Assembly: GCA_035626475.1 (NCBI GenBank)
Contig: DASPNP010000040.1
Coordinates: forward strand, 1 to 23,743
DNA: 23,743 nt
Source: DASPKT01 sp035626475
GTDB lineage: Bacteria; Pseudomonadota; Alphaproteobacteria; Azospirillales; Azospirillaceae
Direction: 5' to 3'
Below the pieces are notes generated by a model that was given only the letters and a program-made list of their open reading frames with translations, was not told the origin of the DNA and made no database searches. This document shows positions 1-7,630 of this stretch, in pieces (position 1 is the stretch's first letter; each line of letters begins with the position of its first letter). A program made the translations under genes and the position numbers.

Positions 1-129
1 GTCGGTGTGGCAGATGCCGGTGGCCTTGATCTCGACCAGCACCTCGCCGGCCCGGGGACCCTCCACCTCGACATCCTCGATCACCAGGGGCTGGCCGGCC
101 TTCACGGCGACGGCGGCGCGGGTCCTCAT
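1..129 (-). CDS. S-(hydroxymethyl)glutathione dehydrogenase (class III alcohol dehydrogenase), N-terminal 43 residues, cut by window edge
   Basis: Seen: reading leftward from an ATG at 129, the 43 visible codons start MRTRAAVAVKAGQPLVIEDV and end with the class III zinc alcohol dehydrogenase segment VLVEIKATGICHTD, whose Cys is a catalytic-zinc ligand in this family. A GGGAGGAC ribosome-binding site lies just before the ATG. Known: the enzyme oxidises S-hydroxymethylglutathione, formed from formaldehyde and glutathione, to S-formylglutathione with NAD in the cytosol; it is called frmA, flhA, adhC or adhI in different organisms, so no symbol is assigned. Inference: it detoxifies and oxidises formaldehyde made by the XoxF system in this window. 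The S-formylglutathione hydrolase that would complete the step is not visible and may lie beyond the left edge. A regulatory element shared with the formate dehydrogenase operon lies 96 nt upstream. Confidence 0.9.
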   Translation of the reverse strand, partial: MRTRAAVAVKAGQPLVIEDVEVEGPRAGEVLVEIKATGICHTD

Positions 130-224
130 GGCTGTCCTCCCTGGAATTCCACCAATACCCGGCTCCGGCCGCCCTGGCCGGCTTCAGGCTTTGAAGCGAA
201 CCGTCACACGAATTCACGGTGCCA

Positions 225-265
225 TTCAACAAAGCAGCGCCGTGCGGCAATCGAACATTCCTATC
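225..265 (-). promoter_or_regulatory. Copy 1 of a shared 41-nt element upstream of formaldehyde dehydrogenase
   Basis: Read on the minus strand: GATAGG, 8 variable nt, ATTGCCGCACG, 5 variable nt, GCTTT, 1 nt, TTGAA. The same blocks with identical spacing and no gaps occur at 15751-15791 upstream of the formate dehydrogenase operon; 29 of 41 positions agree, including an exact 11-mer. The TTGAA end could be part of a -35 box. It lies between the divergent formaldehyde dehydrogenase and the small gene at 377, so it could act on either. Binding by a LysR-type regulator is an inference. Confidence 0.7.
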
Positions 266-376
266 GTGCCCCGATCCGTCCGCGCCGATTGACCGCGCCC
301 GCTCCGACGCGCCTTAATCGACCGAGAGGTCGCGGCCGGCCCGCCCGGCCAGCCCCCCGCACCGATGGAGCCGACG

Positions 377-736
377 ATGACCCGCGCCGCCCTGGCCCTC
401 GCCGCAGCGCTCCTCTGGTCCCCCGGCGCCGCCGCGCAGGCGCCGGCCGCCAACGACTACCCGACCGAGGCGCGGGTCGATTACGTGCTGGGCTGCATGG
501 CGACCAACGGCAACTCCCGCGAGACCGTGCGCAAATGCGCCTGCAGCATCGACTACATCGCCGGACAGGTCAGCTACGCCGACTACAGCGCGGTCGAGGC
601 CGCCATGGCGATGCAGCACATGCCCGGCGACCGCGGCGCGATGATGCGCGACGTCGGCGTGGTCAAGGACCTGATGGAACGGTTCCGCCAGGTGCAGGTC
701 GCCGCCGACCTGGAATGCTTCGCCCGGCAGCCCTGA
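377..736 (+). CDS. Small exported 4-Cys protein of unknown function, methanol-oxidation neighbourhood
   Basis: A 119-residue protein. An ATG at 365 is in frame, but GGAG at 367-370 sits 6 nt before the ATG at 377, so 377 is preferred. Residues 1-21 form a signal peptide (Ala/Leu-rich core ending GAAAQA). The mature part has four cysteines (C40, C54, C56, C114), enough for two disulfides or a metal site, and a helical, methionine-rich second half. I know no biochemical function. Its position, divergent from formaldehyde dehydrogenase and 6 nt from the convergent SoxYZ-like gene, plus the signal peptide, suggest a periplasmic accessory of the quinoprotein system. That role is inferred from context only. 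Confidence 0.75.
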   Translation: MTRAALALAAALLWSPGAAAQAPAANDYPTEARVDYVLGCMATNGNSRETVRKCACSIDYIAGQVSYADYSAVEAAMAMQHMPGDRGAMMRDVGVVKDLMERFRQVQVAADLECFARQP

Positions 737-742
737 GGCACC

Positions 743-1570
743 TCAGGCGGGGCCGGCGCTGACCGGCCATTCCTGCCGGAAGACGCCGCCCTTGCTGTCC
801 CGCACCTCCACCTCCAGCGTTCCCGCCGCGTCGGGCAGGAAGCTGAAATGCAGGCTCGGGTCCTCGCTGACCGAGATGTCCGTCTCGAACTCCGCCACGC
901 TCTCGCCGTTGTAGCGGACGCTGATCCGCTCGACGTAATGGGGCGCGATGTAGCTGCGGGAGATCTGGTCGAACTGCAGGCCGCTGCTGTTGGGATGGCT
1001 GACCAGCAGCTGCGCGCGCGCCGGCTGGCCGGCCCGGATCTCGGCCGGCAGGTTGAGCTTCATCCGGCCCAGCCGCGACGCCGCCTGCGCCGGGTCCTTC
1101 AGCGCGGGCGCGGAACAGCCGCCCGAGGCCTTCACGAAGGCGCTCGTCTCGACCAGGCGCCCGTCCTCGGTCTCGGCCACCGCATGGATGTGCGTGTACT
1201 CGTCCACCCGCACGCGGGTCTCCAGCGCCGCCGAGGCCGCGCGCGGTCCCAGTTCAACCAGGAGCGCGCGCGGCACCGGGTTGTCGTCGACGATCAGGTG
1301 CAGCCGCTTCAGCTTGGCATCCGGCCCGGCCCGGAGCGTGACCGGCACGATGGCCGCGTCGGCCGCCCGCGCCGGCGCCTCCAGCACCAGCGCGCCGCCG
1401 GCCGGTTCGGGCTGGCGGCCGTCGAAATAGAGGCCCACCAGCTCCTTCCAGCGCGCTTGGTCGGCCTCCGCCTGCGGGTCCTGCGCCTGGGCCGCGGCCG
1501 GCAGCGCGAGCATGCCGGCGGCCGCCAGGGCCAGAAGCGCCTTTCCGATGGCCGCGCCGTGCCTGTCCAT
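743..1570 (-). CDS. Quinoprotein dehydrogenase-associated SoxYZ-like carrier protein
   Basis: A 275-residue exported protein. The ATG at 1570 is preceded by GGGAG 8 nt upstream, inside the end of the metallohydrolase gene; 5 nt separate the two, so they are translationally linked. A signal peptide covers residues 1-29 (ending AAAQAQ). Residues ~40-155 resemble SoxY and end in a Cys-bearing GGCSAP segment (C152), like the SoxY swinging arm. Residues ~165-272 resemble SoxZ. Known: such SoxY-SoxZ fusions are a recognised family next to PQQ-dependent dehydrogenases; SoxY itself carries sulfur intermediates covalently on its Cys. Inference: it carries a thiol-bound intermediate or redox equivalents in the periplasm with the metallohydrolase and rhodanese-like partners of this cluster. 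The actual substrate is unknown. Confidence 0.88.
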   Translation of the reverse strand: MDRHGAAIGKALLALAAAGMLALPAAAQAQDPQAEADQARWKELVGLYFDGRQPEPAGGALVLEAPARAADAAIVPVTLRAGPDAKLKRLHLIVDDNPVPRALLVELGPRAASAALETRVRVDEYTHIHAVAETEDGRLVETSAFVKASGGCSAPALKDPAQAASRLGRMKLNLPAEIRAGQPARAQLLVSHPNSSGLQFDQISRSYIAPHYVERISVRYNGESVAEFETDISVSEDPSLHFSFLPDAAGTLEVEVRDSKGGVFRQEWPVSAGPA

Positions 1571-1575
1571 TGGGG

Positions 1576-2541
1576 TCACTCCCATTCCAGTTCCGCGAAG
1601 GCCGCGGTGACGAGCTGCGGATGGTAGGTCTCGTGCAACAGCCACGCGGTCCGGGTATCCCCGGCGACGGTGCGCACCGCCTCGGCGATGCCGGCACCGT
1701 CGCGCTGCATCAGGCGGATCTCCGCGACCACCTGCTCCAGATAGCGGCGCTGGCGCTCCAGACCGGCGGACCAGTCGGCTGCCGGCGGGCCGTGCCCCGG
1801 CACCACGAGCAGCGGCCTGGTCGCCGCCAGCGCCCCGAGCGCGCCGATCCAGCCGAGGATGCTTCCGTCCAGCGAGGGGTGGCGCGCCACGAACAGCAGG
1901 TCGCCGGTCCAGAGCGTGCCGGTCGCCTCGTCCAGGACCGTCAGGTCGTTGTCGGTGTGGGCGGTGGGATAGGCCCGCAGCCGCAGCGTCCGGCCGCCCA
2001 GGTCGATCGTCGCTTCGCCGTCCACCGGCAGGCCGACGGACGTGCGGACCGGCTCCTCGCCGCCGGCGGGACGCCGCGCCCTGTAGCTGTCGAAGCGCGC
2101 CGCCAGGGCGGGCATCATGCGGGCATGGGCGACGAAGACCGTGTCCGGCCCCGCGAAGGCGCCGTTGCCCAGGACGTGGTCGGGATGCATGTGGGTGTTG
2201 ACGACGTAGCGGACCGGCAGGTCCGTCCGGGCGCGGACCGCCGCCAGCAGGCGCCGGCCGATCTCCACCGAACCGCCCGTGTCGACGACCGCCACCGCCG
2301 CGCCGCCGACGATGAAGCCGATATTGGCGATGTCGCCGCCATTCCCGGCGGAGGCCTCCTCCTGCGCTCCCTGGTGCAGGAAGATTCCCGGCGCGATCTC
2401 GGTCACCGGCAGGGGATCGGGCGGCCCCTCCCCCGCCGCGGCCGGCCCGGCGCCGAGCGCGGTCCAGAGCAGCACGGCGCCGAGAAGGGCGGCCCGGAGC
2501 GGTCCCGGGGCGGCGGCGGAGCGGGGCGGAAGGCTGGTCAT
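1576..2541 (-). CDS. Quinoprotein relay system zinc metallohydrolase (MBL fold, SoxH-related)
   Basis: A 321-residue protein with an Ala/Leu-rich signal peptide (residues ~15-37). The metallo-beta-lactamase fold is marked by THMHPDH (H117, H119, D121, H122), H195 in AHTDND, D214 in WTGDLLF and H250 in PGHG, a complete dinuclear zinc ligand set. Known: SoxH-related metallohydrolases co-occur with PQQ dehydrogenases and SoxYZ-like carriers under the name quinoprotein relay system; two subtypes exist, and this looks more like type 2, a weak judgement. The substrate is not established; hydrolysis of a carrier-bound thioester is a reasonable guess because the SoxYZ-like carrier gene follows 5 nt downstream. 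It is first in a two-gene minus-strand operon, divergent from the binding protein at 2799. Confidence 0.88.
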   Translation of the reverse strand: MTSLPPRSAAAPGPLRAALLGAVLLWTALGAGPAAAGEGPPDPLPVTEIAPGIFLHQGAQEEASAGNGGDIANIGFIVGGAAVAVVDTGGSVEIGRRLLAAVRARTDLPVRYVVNTHMHPDHVLGNGAFAGPDTVFVAHARMMPALAARFDSYRARRPAGGEEPVRTSVGLPVDGEATIDLGGRTLRLRAYPTAHTDNDLTVLDEATGTLWTGDLLFVARHPSLDGSILGWIGALGALAATRPLLVVPGHGPPAADWSAGLERQRRYLEQVVAEIRLMQRDGAGIAEAVRTVAGDTRTAWLLHETYHPQLVTAAFAELEWE

Positions 2542-2717
2542 GGCGTCTCCGCGTCACGACGGATGGGCCGGAAGACCAACTCTACACCCGGGCCGTCTCC
2601 TTGTCCCGGCCGCCTCCGCGCAGATGATGCGCCGTCCTCGCGGACAGAGCCCTATGCCGAAGAGGTAATCCACAAACGGAAATCTTTCCCCATGTCTTTG
2701 AAATTGCCTCTTGCGTC

Positions 2718-2730
2718 GGGCGGTCCGCCC
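2718..2730. promoter_or_regulatory. 13-bp perfect dyad in the 257-nt divergent intergenic region
   Basis: GGGCGG-T-CCGCCC, a perfect inverted repeat, lies 69 nt before the substrate-binding protein start and 177 nt before the metallohydrolase start. The surrounding stretch (2660-2715) is less GC-rich than its neighbours, as expected of a promoter region. In GC-rich DNA such a palindrome can arise by chance, so an operator role is only a suggestion. No convincing -35/-10 pair was found. Confidence 0.25.
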
Positions 2731-2798
2731 TTCGTCTACTTGGACGAGGAGCATGGGGAACTGGTCCGCCAATGGGCCGGGGCTCAACGGGAGGTGCG

Positions 2799-4049
2799 AT
2801 GGCCGCGATCCGCGGGATGATCCGGGGGGCGACCGCCCGGCGCGTGCTGGCCGGCGCGCTGGCGCTGGCGGCCTGCACCGCCGTGGTCCCGGTATCGCCG
2901 GCCCGGGCCCAGCCGGCCGTGCAGACGGTGCCGGTCGGCTATCTCGGCCAGGAGGAGGCGGTGCGCACGCCGCTCACCTTCCTGCGGCCGGAGCTGCGGG
3001 ACGAGGGGCTGCAGGGCGCGCGCCTGGGCATCCTGGACAACGACACGACCGGGCGCTTCCTGAACCAGGATTTCGAACTGGTGGAGGCGATCCTGCCGCG
3101 CGGCGACGACGCCCCCGGCCTGGCGGCGGCGGTGGAGGCGCTGGCGGCGAAGGGGGTGCGGCTGCTGGTCGCCGACCTGCCGGCCGACCGCCTCGCCCGG
3201 CTTATGGAGCATCCCGGCGCCGCCGGCATGCTGGTGCTGAACGCCCGGGCGACCGACGATGCCCTGCGCAACGAGCGGTGCCGGGCCAACCTGCTCCACA
3301 CCGCGCCCAGCCGCCGCATGCTGGCCGACGCGCTGGCACAGTACCTGGTCTGGAAGCGCTGGGACCGCTGGATGCTGGTGGTGGGCAGGTATCCCGAGGA
3401 CCAGGCCTTCGCGGAGGCGGTGCGGCGCGCGGCCAAGCGCTTCGGCGCCCGCATCGTGGAGGAGAAGTCCTGGACCTTCGAGGAGGGCAACCGGCGCTCC
3501 GACAGCGGCCACACGACGGTGCAGTCCCTGGTCCCCACCGCCACGCAGGGCGCGGAGCATCACGTCCTGGTGGTCGCCGACGAGCGCGACATCTTCGGCG
3601 AGTACCTGGCCTACCGCACCTGGCAGCCGCGCCCCGTGGCCGGCACGCAGGGGCTGGTGCCGACGGGCTGGGACCGGGTCCATGAGCAATGGGGCGCCAC
3701 CCAGCTTCACAGCCGCTTCGAGAAGCAGGCGGGACGCTGGATGACCCAGCGCGACCATGCCGCCTGGCTGGCGGTGCGGGCCGTGGGCGAGGCGGCGACG
3801 CGGACCCGCAGCGCCGACCCGGCCGTGCTCGCCGCCCACATCAAGGGGCCGGACTTCGCGCTGGCGGCCTTCAAGGGGCAGGCGCTGTCCTTCCGGCCCT
3901 GGGACGGCCAGCTGCGCCAGCCGATCCTGCTGGCGGGCCCGCGCATGCTGGTGTCGGTCTCGCCCCAGGACGGATTCCTGCACCCCGTCTCGACCCTCGA
4001 CACGCTGGGCGACGACGCGGCGGACTCGCGTTGCGGGGCCGGAAAATGA
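2799..4049 (+). CDS. PQQ-dependent alcohol dehydrogenase system ABC-type substrate-binding protein (LutA-like)
   Basis: A 416-residue protein. Translation can be read from 2772, but GGGAGGT immediately precedes the ATG at 2799, so that start is chosen. A signal peptide with Arg-rich n-region ends near PARAQP. The body is a type I periplasmic binding fold: LGILDNDTTGRF and an effector-sensing lobe typical of branched-chain-amino-acid-like binding proteins. Known: this family sits beside PQQ dehydrogenases, usually with a beta-propeller protein, an ABC ATPase and a permease; in Methylorubrum extorquens the comparable lut cluster is needed for lanthanide transport. Inference: periplasmic recognition of a lanthanide complex or other ligand for XoxF. 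Here the ATPase and permease genes are not next to it. The beta-propeller gene follows after 22 nt. Confidence 0.88.
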   Translation: MAAIRGMIRGATARRVLAGALALAACTAVVPVSPARAQPAVQTVPVGYLGQEEAVRTPLTFLRPELRDEGLQGARLGILDNDTTGRFLNQDFELVEAILPRGDDAPGLAAAVEALAAKGVRLLVADLPADRLARLMEHPGAAGMLVLNARATDDALRNERCRANLLHTAPSRRMLADALAQYLVWKRWDRWMLVVGRYPEDQAFAEAVRRAAKRFGARIVEEKSWTFEEGNRRSDSGHTTVQSLVPTATQGAEHHVLVVADERDIFGEYLAYRTWQPRPVAGTQGLVPTGWDRVHEQWGATQLHSRFEKQAGRWMTQRDHAAWLAVRAVGEAATRTRSADPAVLAAHIKGPDFALAAFKGQALSFRPWDGQLRQPILLAGPRMLVSVSPQDGFLHPVSTLDTLGDDAADSRCGAGK

Positions 4050-4071
4050 CCGAACCGAAGGGAGGGGCGCC

Positions 4072-5052
4072 ATGGGCGCGACGACGAGGGGAACAGGGGC
4101 GGCGCTGCTGGCCGCGGCGCTGTCCATGCCCGCCGGCGGGGCCGCCGCCTACACGGTCCACGTCTCCAACGAGCGCTCGAACACCATCGTGGTCGTGTCG
4201 CCCGAGACGCTGAAGATCGAGCGCACCATCCCGGTGGGGCGCCGGCCGCGCGGCATGGTCTTCAGCCACGACTTCGCCCGCCTCTATGTCTGCGTCGGCG
4301 ACGACGACCGCGTCGACGTGCTGGACGTCGCCAGCGGCACCGTGGTGGAGAGCCTGCCGTCGGGCCCCGATCCGGAGCTGCTGGTGCTGCACCCGACCAA
4401 GCCGATCCTCTATGTGGCGAACGAGGACGACAACATGGTGTCCGTCGTCGATCTGGAGCGGCGGCAGGTGGTGAGCGAGATTCAGGTGGGGGTCGAGCCG
4501 GAGGGCATGGGCATCAGCCCGGACGGGTCGACCCTGGTGAACACCTCCGAGACCACCAACATGGCCCATTTCATCGACACCACCACGCTGCAGATCACCG
4601 ACAACGTGCTGCTGGACGCGCGGCCGCGCGTGGCCCGCTTCACCGCCGACGGCGCCCAGGTCTGGGTCTCCTCGGAGATCGGCGGGACGGTTTCGGTGAT
4701 CGACGCCGGGACGCGACGGATCGTGAAGAAGATCGGCTTCGAGATCCGCGGCGTCCCGCGCGAGGCGATCCAGCCCGTGGGCATCGAGCTGACCGCCGAC
4801 GGCAAGCGCGCCTTCGTGGCGCTCGGCCCCTCCAACCGGGTGGCGGAGATCGACCAGAAGACCTTCGAGGTGAAGGCCTACCATCTGGTGGGCCAGCGCG
4901 TCTGGAACCTCGCCCTCTCGCCGGACCAGACCCGCCTCTACACCACCAACGGCGTCAGCAACGACATGTCGGTGATCGACATCGTCGCCGGCAAGGTGCT
5001 GAAGAGCCTGCCCGTGGGGGACTCGCCCTGGGGCGTGGTGGTGAAGCCGTGA
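4072..5052 (+). CDS. PQQ-dependent catabolism-associated beta-propeller protein (YVTN repeats)
   Basis: A 326-residue exported protein; GGGAGGGG lies 6 nt before the ATG. The signal peptide ends GGAAAYT. At least six YVTN-type blades follow, each with a variant of the pattern VSVIDxxxxxxxxxxIxVGxxPxGxxxSPDG; clear examples are near residues 33-60, 75-100, 120-150 and 205-225, and the last ends in SPWGVVVKP. Known: this family is found with the preceding binding protein in PQQ-alcohol-dehydrogenase and lanthanide-utilisation clusters (Lut-like exported proteins); its biochemical role is unproven. The blades likely give a protein-interaction surface in the periplasm. It is second in a two-gene plus-strand unit. 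Where an ABC ATPase and permease normally follow, the next gene instead converges on it after 26 nt. Confidence 0.88.
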   Translation: MGATTRGTGAALLAAALSMPAGGAAAYTVHVSNERSNTIVVVSPETLKIERTIPVGRRPRGMVFSHDFARLYVCVGDDDRVDVLDVASGTVVESLPSGPDPELLVLHPTKPILYVANEDDNMVSVVDLERRQVVSEIQVGVEPEGMGISPDGSTLVNTSETTNMAHFIDTTTLQITDNVLLDARPRVARFTADGAQVWVSSEIGGTVSVIDAGTRRIVKKIGFEIRGVPREAIQPVGIELTADGKRAFVALGPSNRVAEIDQKTFEVKAYHLVGQRVWNLALSPDQTRLYTTNGVSNDMSVIDIVAGKVLKSLPVGDSPWGVVVKP

Positions 5053-5078
5053 CGGCGCGCGCGCCGGGACCGGCGGCC

Positions 5079-5585
5079 TCAGCCGGCCTTCTCCCGGCCG
5101 AGGCCCAGCCGGTTGCGGCCCAGCCAGCGCACCCCGTGCAGCCAGGCGGCGTCCGTGTCGCCCCTGATGTCGGCGGTGCCGACGGCGACGACCCGGCCGT
5201 CCGCCACCGCCCGCATGACGATCTGGACGCTGAGGATCAGGGTGCTGATCTTCTGGATGGTGGCGGTCACCACCAGCTCGGCGCCCAGGTCGCGGCCGAA
5301 GTCGAGCTCGCAGCCGTTGCAGCCGCGCAGCGGCAGCCGTTCGGCCATCCGGGCGGCGACGGGGGCGGTGTCGATCACGGCGTAGGCGGGCGACGCGTCG
5401 ACCAGCCGGCGCAGTTCGGCGCTGACCAGCGCGATGCGCTTGGCATGGGCCGGGGCGGCCCCCTCGCCGCTGGTGTCATGCAGCTCCAGTTCGAAGACCG
5501 CCGTCCTGCGCTCGGCTTCCTGCGCGCCTGCCGGGGCGAGGCACACCGGGGCGAGCAGCAGGGCCGCCGCAAGGGATCGTCTCAT
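5079..5585 (-). CDS. Exported protein of a PQQ/lut-cluster DUF family (DUF3280/DUF2380-like)
   Basis: A 168-residue protein starting at ATG 5585 with AGGTGG 5 nt upstream. The signal peptide is MRRSLAAALLLAPVCLAPAG followed by AQEAE. The mature part begins with an AVFELELHDTSGEG strand, contains a CNGC pair near its middle and then alternating beta-strands (AELVVTATIQKISTLILSVQ). It ends with RGDTDAAWLHGVRWLGRNRL, a segment I recognise from domain-of-unknown-function proteins in PQQ-dependent alcohol oxidation clusters; the exact DUF number is uncertain. The fold resembles curli-assembly/TolB-N-like lipoprotein domains, which is only an impression. It is divergent from the gene at 5595, starts almost back to back with it, and converges on the beta-propeller gene. 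Confidence 0.75.
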   Translation of the reverse strand: MRRSLAAALLLAPVCLAPAGAQEAERRTAVFELELHDTSGEGAAPAHAKRIALVSAELRRLVDASPAYAVIDTAPVAARMAERLPLRGCNGCELDFGRDLGAELVVTATIQKISTLILSVQIVMRAVADGRVVAVGTADIRGDTDAAWLHGVRWLGRNRLGLGREKAG

Positions 5586-5594
5586 CGCCGCCAC

Positions 5595-6170
5595 CTGGCC
5601 CTCCTCCTCGCCGTCCTGGCCGCAGCGCCGGCGGCGGCGGCCCCGCGCGATCCCGACTTCCCCTGTCCCCAGGTATATGTGCCCACGCTGTCGGCGGGCC
5701 AGGTCTGGAGCGGCCCGCCCATCGACGGGCTCGCGCCTGACGCCTGGCGGAACGACCCGGAGGTCGCGCGCCTGGCCGGGATGGCGGCGAGCCGCGCCGT
5801 TCCCGCCGACAAGCTGGAGGCCGAGCTGCAGGGCTTCGCCGGCGCCGCCGGTTCGACGGAGCGGCTGACCCTGCTTTTCGGGGGCATCTTCCACAGCGTG
5901 CAGGCGGAGCGCACCCGGGCCATGGAGGCGATCCGCCGCTTCGCCCGCTCCCAGCGCGCGCTGGCCGACCGGATCGCCGGCCATGTGGCGCTGCTGGAGA
6001 CGCTGCCGCCGGACGATCCCGGCCGCGCCGCCGCCGCCGAGGCGATGCACTGGGACCGCCGGCTGCTGGAGGACCGGGCGCGCCTGCTGCCGGTGCTGTG
6101 CGACAGCCCGGTGATGCTGGAGCGCCGACTGGGCGCCGCCGCCCGGCTGCTGGCGGCCCGGCTGGAATGA
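5595..6170 (+). CDS. Exported protein of unknown function, quinoprotein cluster; start codon unclear
   Basis: A reading frame of about 191 residues with strong coding character: a hydrophobic signal segment (LALLLAVLAAAPAAAAP), then DPDFPCPQVYVPTLSAGQVW, a segment recurring in small exported proteins of PQQ/lanthanide clusters, followed by a mostly helical domain with one further Cys. Oddity: no ATG, GTG or TTG exists in frame near the signal peptide. The nearest in-frame options are CTG at 5595, taken here, and an ATG at 5478 that would overlap the divergent gene's start by 108 nt. AGGGA at 5572-5576 is too far from 5595 for an ideal ribosome-binding site. A rare start or a sequence error is possible. 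Product function unknown; periplasmic location inferred. It converges on the xoxJ fusion after 25 nt. Confidence 0.7.
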   Translation: MALLLAVLAAAPAAAAPRDPDFPCPQVYVPTLSAGQVWSGPPIDGLAPDAWRNDPEVARLAGMAASRAVPADKLEAELQGFAGAAGSTERLTLLFGGIFHSVQAERTRAMEAIRRFARSQRALADRIAGHVALLETLPPDDPGRAAAAEAMHWDRRLLEDRARLLPVLCDSPVMLERRLGAAARLLAARLE

Positions 6171-6195
6171 CGGGTCGTCGTCGGTTCGGCGCCGC

Positions 6196-7617
6196 TCACC
6201 GTTCCGGGCCGCCGTCATGGGGTTCGGCCACGGCCAGCGGGCGCCCGGCCTCGGTCCAGCCCTCGATGCCGTCGGGATACCAGGAGACGTTGCTATAACC
6301 CCACTCCAGGGCGCGCTTGGCCGCGTTCCAGGACATCCAGCAGTCGCGGCGGCAGAACACCACCAGCCGCCGCGTCTTGTCGCCGCCGGTCAACCGTTCC
6401 AGGCTGCGGCGGAAATATTCCTCCTGCGCCGGCGTCGGCTCGCCATGGCCGACGTCGGGCAGCCAGACGGCGCCGGGGATGGTCTCGTGCGGGCGCGGCA
6501 CCCAGCCGGCCGCGCCGCTCCCGGCGCGTCCCTCGGGCGGGCCGGGCTTGGCCGGCAACACGTCGAGGAAGAGCCTCTCCCCGCCCGCGTCGGCCAGGGC
6601 GGCCGCGGCCGCCGGCGTCAGCACGGCGGCTCCGGCCAGCGTCTCCGGCACCGGCGCCTGATAGTCCGACCGCCGGTAGTCCTTGGGCTCCGGCGGCTTG
6701 GCGGCGGGCGAGGCCGAGGGAGGAGAGGCGGCCGGGAACGCCGCGGCCGCGCCCCGGGGGACGGGCTGGCCTACCCGGTCCAGCACCGGGATGCCGTACT
6801 CCGCCAGCAGCGCGTCGATGCGCGGCTGGTTGGTCTTGATCCAGCCGTTCAGCCAGCGCTTCCACTCCGGCTCGTCCGGCCGGATGCCCATGGAGATGTT
6901 GAAGGCGAGGCGGCTTTCCGGCCCGGTGCCGACCAGCGGCACGACCGTCAGCTTCGTCGGCTGCCGGCCCGCCCAGTAGCCGGCGAGGGGTCCCCAGATG
7001 ACGGCGGCGTCGGTCTTGCCGCTCGCCACGTCCTCCACGGCGACGCGCGCGGGCTGGTTGGTCCGCGTGTCGATGATGAGCTGGTACGGCTCGATGTTGG
7101 TCAGGCCGTGGCGCAGCAGCAGGTCGACCGCCGGGGTCTGCGCCACCACCCCGATGCGCGCCCCCTGCAGCCCGGGGTCCGCCAGCGAGGTCGGCTTCAG
7201 CGCTCCCTCCGCCCGGTGCACCAGCGCATAGGTGGACCGGTAGTAGGGGTTGGTGTTCTGCATCAGCTGCTCGCCCGACGCCGTGCCCATGACGATGTCG
7301 CATTTGCGGGCACCGAGCGTCGCCCGGACGAAGCCCATGCTCTGGGGCCACCAGGTGTAGGCGACCGGGATGCCGAGATCGGCGGCGATCATGGCGGCCA
7401 GCCGGTTCTCGAACCCCTCCTGCTTCTCGTTCGAGTAGGGCAGCGCGTTGGGATCGGCGCAGACCCGCAGCGTGCCGCGGCTGGTTCCCTCGACGGCCGA
7501 GGCCGCGCAGGAAAGACCCGCCGCCGCCAGGCCGGCCAGGATCGGCGCCAGCCGGATCAGGGACCGGAAAGGGGACCCGGGGGGGATGGGCGGGGCGGAG
7601 CCGCGGCGGGCGGGCAT
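6196..7617 (-). CDS. xoxJ: XoxJ-type periplasmic binding protein fused to a rhodanese-like C-x3-CW domain
   Basis: A 473-residue protein; GGGAAG precedes ATG 7617, and only 13 nt separate it from xoxG. A signal segment covers residues ~18-42. Residues ~48-285 match the quinoprotein-associated putative substrate-binding family (MoxJ/XoxJ): LRVCADPNALPYSNEKQEGF, TWWPQSMGFVRATL, CDIVMG and DAAVIWGPLAGYWA. A Pro/Ala linker (~288-310) follows. Residues ~312-460 match the PQQ-associated CXXCW-motif rhodanese-like proteins: LVVFCRRDCWMSWNAAKRAL (C422, C426, W427) and GYSNVSWYPDGIEGW. XoxJ is thought to help activate or mature XoxF; rhodanese folds transfer sulfur or do thiol chemistry. These are usually separate genes, so the fusion suggests the two act together on XoxF or its cytochrome. 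The frame is open throughout, with no sign of a frameshift. Confidence 0.9.
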   Translation of the reverse strand: MPARRGSAPPIPPGSPFRSLIRLAPILAGLAAAGLSCAASAVEGTSRGTLRVCADPNALPYSNEKQEGFENRLAAMIAADLGIPVAYTWWPQSMGFVRATLGARKCDIVMGTASGEQLMQNTNPYYRSTYALVHRAEGALKPTSLADPGLQGARIGVVAQTPAVDLLLRHGLTNIEPYQLIIDTRTNQPARVAVEDVASGKTDAAVIWGPLAGYWAGRQPTKLTVVPLVGTGPESRLAFNISMGIRPDEPEWKRWLNGWIKTNQPRIDALLAEYGIPVLDRVGQPVPRGAAAAFPAASPPSASPAAKPPEPKDYRRSDYQAPVPETLAGAAVLTPAAAAALADAGGERLFLDVLPAKPGPPEGRAGSGAAGWVPRPHETIPGAVWLPDVGHGEPTPAQEEYFRRSLERLTGGDKTRRLVVFCRRDCWMSWNAAKRALEWGYSNVSWYPDGIEGWTEAGRPLAVAEPHDGGPER

Positions 7618-7630
7618 GGCGCGCTTCCCA

